Shown: positions 1 to 8,310 of the stretch, one piece after another
How the letters are laid out: each line of letters begins with the position of its first letter
Numbering within the stretch: position 1 is the first letter of the stretch
From: a bacterium UBA2214
Lineage (GTDB): Bacteria; Zhuqueibacterota; Zhuqueibacteria; Residuimicrobiales; Residuimicrobiaceae
Direction of reading: 5' to 3'
Assembly: GCA_002327255.1 (NCBI GenBank)
Contig: DCUM01000139.1
Coordinates: forward strand, 1-18,873
DNA: 18,873 nt
Translations under genes and position numbers: made by a program
The notes under the pieces: model-generated
Told to the model about the DNA's origin: nothing
The model's database searches: none
Seen by the model: the letters and a program-made list of their open reading frames with translations, nothing else

Positions 1-77
1 GGGAAAAAAGTTTTGAAACCGGTTGTAACAGATTATATTGTATTCAAGCGATTTACAACTGTTGTTTCCCTGTTTTA

Positions 78-94
78 TGAATCATTCAGGCTCA
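78..94. promoter_or_regulatory. Palindromic motif upstream of gyrB
   Basis: The sequence TGAATCATTCAGGCTCA contains a perfect palindrome TGAAT-C-ATTCA. A copy with 16 of 17 identical bases lies upstream of deoC at 12267-12283, and a shorter variant lies at 12336-12349. All three are outside genes. It looks like an operator half-site pair or a fragment of a dispersed intergenic repeat. No regulator is identified. The surrounding 1-204 segment is the A+T-rich leader of gyrB. I found no convincing -35/-10 pair there. Confidence 0.3.
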
Positions 95-204
95 ATCACA
101 AAGGTTGCGAAGACTTTTATTGCTGAAACCTGAAATTATATAGATTGCTGCTGATTTTTTCTGTTGTTATGAAATCTCAAGGATAGACAAGCGATCGGTA
201 TGGT

Positions 205-2124
205 ATGAACAAGAAGACAAAACAAGAAATTTACGACGCCAGCAAAATTCAGGTGTTGAAGGGATTGGAGGCCGTGCGGCGGCGTCCTGCCATGTATATC
301 GGCGATGTATCCGTGCGCGGCTTGCACCACCTGGTCAATGAAGTTGTCGATAACAGCATCGACGAGGCTTTGGCGGGATTTTGCAGCGAAATCAATGTGA
401 CCATCAAAAAAGAGGGTTCCGTTACGGTTGAGGATGATGGCAGGGGTATCCCCGTCGATATTCATCCGGAACAGAATCGTTCCGCCCTGGAAGTGGTCAT
501 GACCATGCTGCATGCGGGCGGAAAATTCGATAAAAAATCGTACAAGGTTTCCGGGGGTCTTCATGGGGTTGGCATTTCCGTGGTCAATGCCCTGTCGGAA
601 TGGCTCGTTGTTGAAGTCGCGCGCGACGGCATCGTCTATCGTCAAAAATATCATATCGGTGTGCCGGAAGCACCGGTCAAAAAGGTGGGGCGGCGCAAGA
701 ATCCGGGTACGCGCGTGACCTTTATGCCGGATGGCGAAATTTTCAAAAAGAGAAATTTCAGTTTCGAAATTCTTTCAGAGCGGCTCCGGGAATTGGCGTT
801 TCTGAATGCAGACCTCAAAATCACCATCCAGGATGAGATCAGCGGCAAAAGTGAAAAATTTCGTTATAAAGGCGGACTCATCGCCTTCATTGACTATCTG
901 GATCAAAGCCATACAACGATCACCAGAAAGCCCGTTTATCTGGCGGGCGAAAAGGAAGCCATTCCCGTCGAAATCGCGTTTTCCTACAACGACTCCTACA
1001 ACGAGAGTATCTATTCCTATGTGAATAATATTCACACCATCGAGGGCGGCACACACCTGGTGGGTTTTAAAGCGGCCCTGACGCGTTCGCTCAATAATTT
1101 CGCCAGCAAGAACAAACTGCTGAAGAACGGCGACAACACGCTGAGCGGTGATGATGTGCGGGAAGGTCTCACGGCGGTCATCAGCATCAAGGTGACCGAG
1201 CCTCAATTTGAGGGACAGACCAAAACCCGCCTCGGCAACAGTGAGGTGAAAGGAATTGTCGAAACCATTGTCAATGAACAGCTGGCAAAATATCTGGAAC
1301 AGAATACAGCCGTCGGCAAACGGATCATTGAAAAATGCAAGGTTGCCGCGCGTTCGCGCGAAGCCGCCCGCAAGGCACGAGAATTGACGCGGCGCAAATC
1401 CGCCCTGGAGAATGAAAGTCTGCCGGGAAAATTGGCGGATTGTTCATGGGGAGAAGCTCATAAAACCGAATTGTTCATCGTCGAAGGAGATTCGGCGGGC
1501 GGCAGCGCCAAACAGGGCCGCGACCGGCGCTTTCAGGCGATCTTGCCATTGCGCGGAAAAATATTAAACGTCGAGAAGGCCAGACTCGACAAGATGCTCT
1601 CCAACGAAGAAATACGCACCATGGTGGCGGCCCTGGGGACTGGAATCGGACGCGAAGAATTTCAGGTCGATCGCATCCGCTATCATAAAATTATTATTAT
1701 GACCGATGCCGATGTCGACGGCTCTCATATTCGCACGCTGCTGCTGACGTTCTTCTTCCGTCATATGCGGCCGGTGATCGAACAAGGGTTTCTCTACATC
1801 GCCCAGCCGCCGCTCTATCGCGCGGCGCGCGGCAATGAAGAATACTACGTCTACGATGATGAAGGACTGGAAAAAATCAAGTCCAGATTCAAAAGCCAAA
1901 ACAAGAACTTTGCGGTTCAGCGCTATAAGGGTTTGGGAGAGATGAACCCCGGTCAATTGTGGAAAACAACCATGGATCCCGAGAACAGAACCTTGTTGCA
2001 GATAACCATCGAAGAGGCATTTGAAGCGGATCATGTTTTTTCCATGCTCATGGGCGATGATGTCGAGCAGCGGCGCAAATTCATCGAAGAGAATGCCCGC
2101 TATGTTCGCAATCTGGATGTGTGA
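205..2124 (+). CDS. gyrB: DNA gyrase subunit B
   Basis: This is the ATPase subunit of DNA gyrase, a type IIA topoisomerase that introduces negative supercoils together with GyrA. The 639-residue protein has an N-terminal GHKL ATPase domain with E46 and N50 (NEVVDN), D77 in the DDGRGIP motif and the glycine-rich lid GGLHGVG near 117-123. The transducer domain carries the QTK loop (Q338-K340). The TOPRIM domain shows EGDSAGGSA at 427-435 and DADVDG at 501-506, which hold the catalytic Glu and the Mg-binding Asp residues. The C-terminal tail is the usual short one. The length matches the common short GyrB, lacking the insert that makes the E. coli protein 804 residues. The ATG has no good Shine-Dalgarno at normal distance; GGATAGACAA at 181-190 recurs before gyrA. 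gyrA follows after 23 bases. A ParE identity is unlikely given the adjacent gyrA. Confidence 0.97.
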   Translation: MNKKTKQEIYDASKIQVLKGLEAVRRRPAMYIGDVSVRGLHHLVNEVVDNSIDEALAGFCSEINVTIKKEGSVTVEDDGRGIPVDIHPEQNRSALEVVMTMLHAGGKFDKKSYKVSGGLHGVGISVVNALSEWLVVEVARDGIVYRQKYHIGVPEAPVKKVGRRKNPGTRVTFMPDGEIFKKRNFSFEILSERLRELAFLNADLKITIQDEISGKSEKFRYKGGLIAFIDYLDQSHTTITRKPVYLAGEKEAIPVEIAFSYNDSYNESIYSYVNNIHTIEGGTHLVGFKAALTRSLNNFASKNKLLKNGDNTLSGDDVREGLTAVISIKVTEPQFEGQTKTRLGNSEVKGIVETIVNEQLAKYLEQNTAVGKRIIEKCKVAARSREAARKARELTRRKSALENESLPGKLADCSWGEAHKTELFIVEGDSAGGSAKQGRDRRFQAILPLRGKILNVEKARLDKMLSNEEIRTMVAALGTGIGREEFQVDRIRYHKIIIMTDADVDGSHIRTLLLTFFFRHMRPVIEQGFLYIAQPPLYRAARGNEEYYVYDDEGLEKIKSRFKSQNKNFAVQRYKGLGEMNPGQLWKTTMDPENRTLLQITIEEAFEADHVFSMLMGDDVEQRRKFIEENARYVRNLDV

Positions 2125-2147
2125 TCACGCAGGGATAGACAAAAACA

Positions 2148-4580
2148 ATGACGGATACCAACGAAAAAATTCTCCCGGTTCTCATCGAACAGGAAATGCG
2201 CAATTCCTACATCGATTATGCGATGTCGGTGATCGTTGCGCGCGCATTGCCGGATGTCCGCGATGGTTTGAAACCTGTCCATCGCAGGGTTTTGTACGGC
2301 ATGCTGGATTTGGGTTTGCGGCCCACTTCCGCCTATAAAAAAAGTGCCCGCATCGTTGGAGAGGTCCTGGGCAAGTACCACCCGCATGGCGATTCTGCGG
2401 TATATGATGCGATGGTGCGAATGGTACAGGATTTCTCATTGCGTTATCCGCTGGTGGATGGTCAGGGAAACTTCGGTTCGATCGATGGCGATGCTGCGGC
2501 TGCCATGCGTTACACCGAGGCGCGCCTGGCCCCCATCGCCGAAGAAGTAATCCGCGATCTCGAAAAGGATACGGTCGATTTTGTCCCCAATTTTGATGAC
2601 TCCCTCAAGGAACCATCGGTATTGCCTTCGCTGTTGCCGACCCTGTTGGTCAATGGGGCCGCCGGAATTGCCGTCGGTATGGCCACCAACATTCCTCCGC
2701 ACAACCTGCGGGAAGTCATTGACGCCTTGACGGCGCTCATCGACAAACCGGACCTCAAGCCGGAGGAGATTCGCAAATATCTGAAAGGGCCCGATTTTCC
2801 GACGGGCGCCATCATTTCCGGCGATGAAGAGATAGGTGCCTATTTCAAAACCGGACGCGGCAAACTCTCGGTTCGCGCCCGCGTTCATGTGGAAGAGGTG
2901 AGCGGAGGCAGACAACGCATCGTGGTCACCGAAATTCCCTATCAGGTCAACAAAACCTCCCTGATTGAACGCGTCGCCGAAATGGTGCGCGAGAAAAAAA
3001 TCGATGGAATTTACGATATTCGCGATGAATCGGATCGGGATGGCATGCGCATCGTCTATGAACTGCGCAAGGAGGCCGATGCCGAGGCGGTTCTCAAGGA
3101 TCTTTTCCGTTATACGCAGATGCAAACGACGTTTGGCGTCATCATGCTGGCTCTGGTTGATGGACAGCCCAAAATCATGAATATCAAACAATTTCTGACG
3201 GAATTTCTCAAATTCAGACATGATGTCATTCTGCGCAGGACCAAATTTGAACTCGAGAAAGCGGAACAACGCGCCCATATTCTCGAGGGTCTGAAAATTG
3301 CCCTCGACAATATCGATGCCGTCATTGCGTTGATCAAAAAATCCAAAGATGTCGATTCCGCCCGCAAGGGATTGATGAAAACTTTCAAGCTTTCAGAAAA
3401 TCAGGCGCAAGCGATTCTGGATATGCGGCTGCAGCGTCTCACCGGGTTGGAGCGCCGTAAAATCGAAGAGGAATACAAAGAACTCATCAAATTGATCGAA
3501 CGCCTGCGTTCCCTTCTGCAGAGTAAATCCCTGCGCATGCAACTCATCCAAACGGAACTTTACGATCTCAAACAAAAATATGGCGACAATCGCCGCACAC
3601 TCATTGCCGGCAAGAGCAGCGAAGGCAGCGGTTCTTTGCAGGAAATGGTTTCCGAGGAAGCGTTCATCGTCGCCATGACGCGCCATGGACAGGTCGGCCG
3701 ATTTGCAGCCGCGGATTACGATTCTGAAAATGTTCAAAATCTCCTGGCGGGAAGAGACTACATTCGCTATGCCTTTTCTTCAGTCAACAGTCATCCCATC
3801 CTGTTTTTCTGTGAATCGGGCAAGGCATTTGTCTCCCGTACCAGCGCCATACCTTTGGTGACGAATGAAAATAACGGTTTGGCGATCAGCCGGCTTCTGC
3901 AATCAAAAAAAGATGAAAAAGTGATAGCCTGCTTCGAAGTGGACAAATTGGCCGAAGACCGGTTCATTTTTCTGACGACGCAATGGGGTTTGGTCAAAAA
4001 GGTGGCGCTTGCGGAATTGTCGCGCAGCAAGGAAGGCGGAATCACGGTTATTGCTTTGCGCGATCCGGACACATTGGTATCCGCGGAAATAACCGACGGC
4101 AAAAAGGAAATTTTCATCGCCACGGCCGAAGGCAAGGGCATTCGTTTTTCCGAGGAAGATGTCCGCGATATGGGCGCCGGCGCCGGCGGCATCCGCGGCA
4201 TCACGCTGGACGCCAAAGACCGGGTGATGGCGGTTACGGTACTGGCCAACCAGGAGGCCAATTTATTGTCCATCACCCGCCTTGGATTCGGAAAACGGAG
4301 TGACTGGGAAGAATACAGTACCATCAAACGGGGCGGCAAGGGGATCGTGAATTACAAATGCTCCGATAAAGTGGGCACGGTGATTTCGGCCCTCGAAGTG
4401 CGCGCATCGGATCAGATCATCCTGGCGACGAAGAAAGGCAAGTCAAAACGCGTCAAGGTCAAGGAGATAAAAGTGATGGGACGTGCGACACAGGGCATGG
4501 CCATCGCCAATATTCTGAAAGGGGATGAGATCGTCGAAGCATTCATTAATCCCGATATGCAGATCAGAAAGAATAAATAG
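2148..4580 (+). CDS. gyrA: DNA gyrase subunit A
   Basis: This is the DNA cleavage and rejoining subunit of gyrase. In the 810-residue protein the catalytic tyrosine is Y122 (AAAMRYTEARL). The quinolone-resistance region keeps the same numbering as E. coli, with G81, S83 and D87 in HPHGDSAVYD, so the classic resistance substitutions are absent. The winged-helix and tower domains are followed by coiled-coil regions near 365-500. The C-terminal beta-pinwheel from about 510 carries a GyrA-box-like motif I-K-R-G-G-K-G at 726-732; the usual first residue is Q. That motif, with the operon position beside gyrB, favours gyrase over topoisomerase IV ParC. The ATG follows AGGGATAGAC by a few bases. No terminator is visible after the stop, and the next gene begins 36 bases on, so read-through into it is likely. 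Confidence 0.97.
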   Translation: MTDTNEKILPVLIEQEMRNSYIDYAMSVIVARALPDVRDGLKPVHRRVLYGMLDLGLRPTSAYKKSARIVGEVLGKYHPHGDSAVYDAMVRMVQDFSLRYPLVDGQGNFGSIDGDAAAAMRYTEARLAPIAEEVIRDLEKDTVDFVPNFDDSLKEPSVLPSLLPTLLVNGAAGIAVGMATNIPPHNLREVIDALTALIDKPDLKPEEIRKYLKGPDFPTGAIISGDEEIGAYFKTGRGKLSVRARVHVEEVSGGRQRIVVTEIPYQVNKTSLIERVAEMVREKKIDGIYDIRDESDRDGMRIVYELRKEADAEAVLKDLFRYTQMQTTFGVIMLALVDGQPKIMNIKQFLTEFLKFRHDVILRRTKFELEKAEQRAHILEGLKIALDNIDAVIALIKKSKDVDSARKGLMKTFKLSENQAQAILDMRLQRLTGLERRKIEEEYKELIKLIERLRSLLQSKSLRMQLIQTELYDLKQKYGDNRRTLIAGKSSEGSGSLQEMVSEEAFIVAMTRHGQVGRFAAADYDSENVQNLLAGRDYIRYAFSSVNSHPILFFCESGKAFVSRTSAIPLVTNENNGLAISRLLQSKKDEKVIACFEVDKLAEDRFIFLTTQWGLVKKVALAELSRSKEGGITVIALRDPDTLVSAEITDGKKEIFIATAEGKGIRFSEEDVRDMGAGAGGIRGITLDAKDRVMAVTVLANQEANLLSITRLGFGKRSDWEEYSTIKRGGKGIVNYKCSDKVGTVISALEVRASDQIILATKKGKSKRVKVKEIKVMGRATQGMAIANILKGDEIVEAFINPDMQIRKNK

Positions 4581-4616
4581 TCCGGGTTATTTATCACTCA
4601 AGTAAAGGGAGGATCC

Positions 4617-5393
4617 ATGAAAACCCGCTGGATGATTGCTCCTCGAACCCTCATCCTGTTTATATCCTATACGTTGTGCGCCTTATTTCTCGTCAAGGCG
4701 GGATTTTCGCTGGAAGGAGAGGAGAAAAAGGGTCTGGTGACCTATGTGGAGGGAATGGCGAAGAAACAAAAACTGCAGGATGTGGATTGGCTCAGCGTCG
4801 CCCAAAATACGCCGGTGGTTGGCGGAGAGCGCGTGCGCACGTTCTCGGAGTCGCGCGCGGAACTGGAGTTGGCCAGAGTGGATCGCATCAGGATGGCGCC
4901 AAAGACAACCATCGATATTCTAAAATTGTATGAAGAGTCCAAAGAGCAGGTGCGCGAGTCCACCGTTCTGTTGCAGTCCGGGGATCTGTGGGCCAATATC
5001 GCCCAAAAGGATGAAAAAGTAAAATTCTCCATCAACACCCCGGTGGCCGCCGCGGCGATCACGGGGACGACCTTGCGTTTGAGTGCCGGAGCCGATTCCA
5101 GCGCTGAATTGAAGGTCTATTCCGGGGAGGTGGTGATCAGTAATGTGCCCGGCGACAGCAGTACCCCCACGAAACGGCCGGCGCTGCAGCCGCATCAGGT
5201 CGAGGGCCCCAGAGAGGTGGAAGGGCCGCGCCAAGTCTCCCTGCAGGAATGGTCGCTGATCGTCCGCAGCATGCAAAAAGTCCGGGTGGACAAGAGAGGC
5301 CAGATTGTGCAGAGTGGATCATTCAATAGCAGCGATCCCGACGAACAGAGCGAATGGGTCAAATGGAACCGCGAGATGGATGGACGAAAATAG
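4617..5393 (+). CDS. FecR-domain exported protein
   Basis: This 258-residue protein has a basic N-terminus and a hydrophobic segment at about 11-29, which suggests Sec export to the periplasm or cell surface; there is no good lipobox. Residues about 37-165 resemble the FecR domain, with a segment on raised or threshold values (VVGGERVRTFSESRAELEL), a DLWANI motif and a conserved TPVAAAAITGTT stretch near 141-152, after which the domain strands end in a GEV motif. This is the stand-alone FecR form found in many envelope proteins, not the TonB-linked anti-sigma factor, because no cytoplasmic anti-sigma region is present. The tail has short repeats of the unit VEGPR near 195-206 and is charged. 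A strong ribosome-binding site AAAGGGAGG lies at 4604-4612. The gene follows gyrA and ends 3 bases before the convergent patatin gene. Its function beyond envelope localisation is unknown. Confidence 0.75.
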   Translation: MKTRWMIAPRTLILFISYTLCALFLVKAGFSLEGEEKKGLVTYVEGMAKKQKLQDVDWLSVAQNTPVVGGERVRTFSESRAELELARVDRIRMAPKTTIDILKLYEESKEQVRESTVLLQSGDLWANIAQKDEKVKFSINTPVAAAAITGTTLRLSAGADSSAELKVYSGEVVISNVPGDSSTPTKRPALQPHQVEGPREVEGPRQVSLQEWSLIVRSMQKVRVDKRGQIVQSGSFNSSDPDEQSEWVKWNREMDGRK

Positions 5394-5396
5394 TCG

Positions 5397-8111
5397 TCAG
5401 AAATCGAATCCGGCATTGAAGTAGATACGATCGATTCCGTTGCTGGCGCGGCCGTATGCCAAAGAAACCGGTCCCAGCGGTGTTTTCAGGGCCAGGGCTG
5501 CTCCGCGCCCGGAGATGAAATCTTCCCCCGTCACGGCCACCGCGTTTTTCCACACCGAACCAAAATCGAAACGCATGGAAAAATACAACTGCAGATAAGA
5601 TTTCCAGGGAATGTGATAGACATACTCCAGGCTTCCCAGGATCATATTGCGCCCCTGCCATTCACCATCGCGCAGTCCATAGAAAGTTTGCTGTCCGCCG
5701 ATGCGATATTGTTCGCAAAACGGCGTCGTCAGGTCTGACGTTCCCCAGAACAGTCGTGGAGAGAGGGTGTTGCGGCGCCTCCAGGTATAAAAAGCGGTCA
5801 GCTGGTTTTGCACCTTGAAATAGGAGATGTCGGCGCCGAGAAATTTGCCGGAAGAAACCTCGTAGGAGAAGGTGTGATATTTTCCGCGCTTCGGAAAAGG
5901 CACGAGATCGCGGGTATCGGTGACCGAATGCACCCCCAGGGTGTTGATCAGCAAGTCTCCGGGGTCATACCCGGAGCCGGAGATGCTCTGTACGTGTATC
6001 TGTTCGAGGCGCATCTGTCCGGTGAGCGTACCCAGCCGGGCAATCTGGGTTCCCAGGGTCATGTTCAGTCCGTCAGCCCGGCGTTCATATTCGCCGAGAA
6101 CGTTAAAATATTCATAATAATAAATCCTGTTCACTTCCTGTTTGACCGTGACCTGACTGGTCAGATACGTTTTAAAAAGCCGGTTGGCGTTGAACTGCAG
6201 GGCCACGCTGCGATCGCGTTGTCCTAACATGCCGTGAAAAGTCAAATCATTGGCACTTCCCAATACGTTCTCATCCGCTATTTCAAAAAATGCTTTTCCG
6301 CGTCTTTCATCATCATAGCGTGCCCCCAGGCGTGCCACCACGTGTTTTTTTTCAACCAGTCTGACGGTTATATTCCATCCCTGTGCCCCGGGCTGGGGAA
6401 GCAAGGTGGCGGCATCAAAAAGTCCCGTCCCATATAAATTATTGATCGCTGTGGTGGCCTGGTCGCGCCGAAAGAGTGCGCCCGCCTTGAGCGTGAATTC
6501 ACGGTTGAGGACGAAGGGTTTGGTCAAATGATGGCCTTCAAAGCGCACGGAAGAAATGATTCCCTCATTGATATAGATATGGGCGGTGCCGGACGCTTCA
6601 TTATAGACGACGCGATGGATCTCTGCCAGTGAATAGCCGAACTCGCGGTATTTCCTGATGATCTCAAAGAAGGCGTTTTTACTGTGGAGATGATTGATCG
6701 GCCGCCCCAACAGGGGGGCGAAGGGTTTGAGCAGAAAGGAGTCTGGCAGCACGGTATTTCCATAAAAGATGATGCCGCCAAGCCGGGGATTGAAAGAGAG
6801 ACGATACACCAGGGTGGTATCCCGGCCATCGGCCTGGATGCGGGCGCTGACATCCTGCAAATAACCGCTATTCCACAGGCGTGCCATCTCCGCCTGGATT
6901 TCATATTCCGTGACTTTCCGCGGCACGGAGAGATCGACGATATTCTCAACGACGAGTTCCCGGGCGGGAGAGATTTCTATTTTCTGGATAGTGAAGCAGG
7001 GTTGGGCGGCGTACGTTTCCTGCTGAAACTGCAGGAATCTCTGCGTCAAGGCGGGAATTAATTCCCGCGTTCTGTCATATCCCGCTTTGTAGAGGGCATG
7101 GATATCTTTTATTTTTGAAGAGGTGGCCGAGAAATCACTAAACTGTATTGAAAAATCGGCGCGTTCCAATTGCCGGCGGTTATGGTCTTGCTGCATAATG
7201 GTAGTCACCTGATCCGCCATCTCCCAGGGAGCACGCATTTCCTCACGGCTGCGTAAATTGGCGCTGCAGTTCAGCGCGAAAACAATGTCGGCACCCATGG
7301 AACGCGTTTCATCGACCGGGATATTATCCTTCAATCCGCCATCCACCAGGAGAAAATCATCGTATTCCACGGGAAGCAGGAGGAGTGGAATGGCAATGGA
7401 ACCTCGCATCGCTTCGATCAAATGGCCATTTTTCAATACAATCTTTTGACCGGAAAGCAGATCTGTCGCGATGATTTTCAACGGGATGCGCAGCTGGCTG
7501 AAATCGGCGTTATGCAAGGGGGCATCGAGGAGCAAATCGGTCAACGTTTCGGTCAGGGTCTGCCCCGGGGTGACAGCTTCAGGAAGATGCAGGTTAAGGC
7601 GATCCAGGCGGAATTGGAGAAATGCGCGCGAGCGCTTTTGTTTCTCAGCCAGGAACTGCGTCGCACGACGGGGGGTATCATTCAAGAGTTCATTGATGGT
7701 CAGCCTGGTGATGGAGCTCCAGATTTCATCCGCGCTATAGCCCGAGGCGTAAAGTCCGCCGATGATGGCACCAATGCTCGTACCTGCCATGCAGTCTATG
7801 GGCATTCCATATTCTTCAAAGGCTTTCAAGGCGCCCACCATGGCGATACCGCGGACCCCCCCCCCGCTCAACGCCAGCCCCAATTGCGGGCGGCGGATTT
7901 GCCTGGCGGGCATCAAATTAAAGAGTTCGCGTCCTTCTTCGAGCGCAAGATGATACTCAGCGAGAACCTGCGGGGTGCTGGATTCCACGGCGAATGACGG
8001 GCGCGCGAACAAAACAGCCATCACCAGCAAAAAGCGAAGTAATTTCAGGCGTGAGGGCCTTGCGCGCGACAGCAGGAGAAAAGACAGCCGGCCATGTATA
8101 TATTCAAACAA
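5397..8111 (-). CDS. Patatin-like phospholipase fused to POTRA and outer-membrane beta-barrel (type Vd-like)
   Basis: This 904-residue protein combines a secreted lipase with its own outer-membrane barrel. A signal peptide (hydrophobic stretch about 24-41, ending RPSFA) precedes a patatin domain at about 75-270. That domain shows the oxyanion loop GGGVRG (83-88), the nucleophile elbow G-T-S-I-G with S112, and D257 in a DGG motif, so the Ser-Asp dyad is intact. Residues about 370-560 resemble POTRA repeats, with a YGNTVLP-type segment. The remainder is alternating beta-strand sequence ending in phenylalanine (AGFDF), as expected of a BAM-inserted barrel. The layout matches PlpD-type Vd autotransporters and the many patatin/BamA-like proteins of FCB bacteria. 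The start is a TTG at 8109-8111 with GAGG about 10 bases upstream; a later in-frame ATG at residue 31 would cut into the signal peptide. A promoter lies at 8219-8247 and a hairpin in the leader. Confidence 0.9.
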   Translation of the reverse strand: MFEYIHGRLSFLLLSRARPSRLKLLRFLLVMAVLFARPSFAVESSTPQVLAEYHLALEEGRELFNLMPARQIRRPQLGLALSGGGVRGIAMVGALKAFEEYGMPIDCMAGTSIGAIIGGLYASGYSADEIWSSITRLTINELLNDTPRRATQFLAEKQKRSRAFLQFRLDRLNLHLPEAVTPGQTLTETLTDLLLDAPLHNADFSQLRIPLKIIATDLLSGQKIVLKNGHLIEAMRGSIAIPLLLLPVEYDDFLLVDGGLKDNIPVDETRSMGADIVFALNCSANLRSREEMRAPWEMADQVTTIMQQDHNRRQLERADFSIQFSDFSATSSKIKDIHALYKAGYDRTRELIPALTQRFLQFQQETYAAQPCFTIQKIEISPARELVVENIVDLSVPRKVTEYEIQAEMARLWNSGYLQDVSARIQADGRDTTLVYRLSFNPRLGGIIFYGNTVLPDSFLLKPFAPLLGRPINHLHSKNAFFEIIRKYREFGYSLAEIHRVVYNEASGTAHIYINEGIISSVRFEGHHLTKPFVLNREFTLKAGALFRRDQATTAINNLYGTGLFDAATLLPQPGAQGWNITVRLVEKKHVVARLGARYDDERRGKAFFEIADENVLGSANDLTFHGMLGQRDRSVALQFNANRLFKTYLTSQVTVKQEVNRIYYYEYFNVLGEYERRADGLNMTLGTQIARLGTLTGQMRLEQIHVQSISGSGYDPGDLLINTLGVHSVTDTRDLVPFPKRGKYHTFSYEVSSGKFLGADISYFKVQNQLTAFYTWRRRNTLSPRLFWGTSDLTTPFCEQYRIGGQQTFYGLRDGEWQGRNMILGSLEYVYHIPWKSYLQLYFSMRFDFGSVWKNAVAVTGEDFISGRGAALALKTPLGPVSLAYGRASNGIDRIYFNAGFDF

Positions 8112-8139
8112 CGAAATGTACCTCGTTCGTCACTCAAAG

Positions 8140-8163
8140 AAAAAAAGGGTGAAGCCCTTTTTT
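8140..8163 (-). terminator. Terminator-like hairpin inside the patatin gene leader
   Basis: On the minus strand the RNA would read six A's, GGG, a five-base loop CTTCA, CCC and seven U's: a perfect A-tract/U-tract hairpin. An overlapping alternative pairs GGTGAA with TTCACC directly before the same U-run. It sits between the predicted patatin promoter and the patatin start codon. Its nearest genes diverge, so there is no obvious upstream gene to terminate, and attenuation is a possible role. The structure is also nearly symmetric on the plus strand. Confidence 0.5.
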
Positions 8164-8218
8164 CACCGCAGTTGTTCTGAAAAAGAGAGGCACCTTGCCT
8201 TGGGATTCTGTTGTCTCT

Positions 8219-8247
8219 AATATATCAAAGCAGACCAGGAAAAGCAA
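8219..8247 (-). promoter_or_regulatory. Predicted sigma-70-type promoter for the patatin gene
   Basis: Reading the minus strand, TTGCTT (8247-8242) is followed by a 17-base spacer and TATATT (8224-8219), five of six matches to the -10 consensus. The expected start of transcription is near 8212, giving a leader of about 100 bases that includes the hairpin at 8140-8163. The -35 box is only half consensus. Confidence 0.45.
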
Positions 8248-8275
8248 TAGCAAAAACCGGGTGCAGGAAAAGAGA

Positions 8276-8304
8276 TTGACAACCGCTTCACTATTTCGTA
8301 TTTT
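8276..8304 (+). promoter_or_regulatory. Predicted promoter of bioY
   Basis: A perfect -35 box TTGACA (8276-8281) is followed by a 17-base spacer and TATTTT (8299-8304, four of six matches to TATAAT). Transcription would begin at about 8310-8312, on or next to the first in-frame ATG of bioY (8311), so the message would be leaderless or nearly so. BirA operator halves were not recognised. Confidence 0.45.
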
Positions 8305-8310
8305 TATGAA

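Noticed and set aside
136..654. Minus-strand frame of 172 codons across the gyrB start
   Set aside because: It is antisense to conserved GyrB sequence and shows no domain features.
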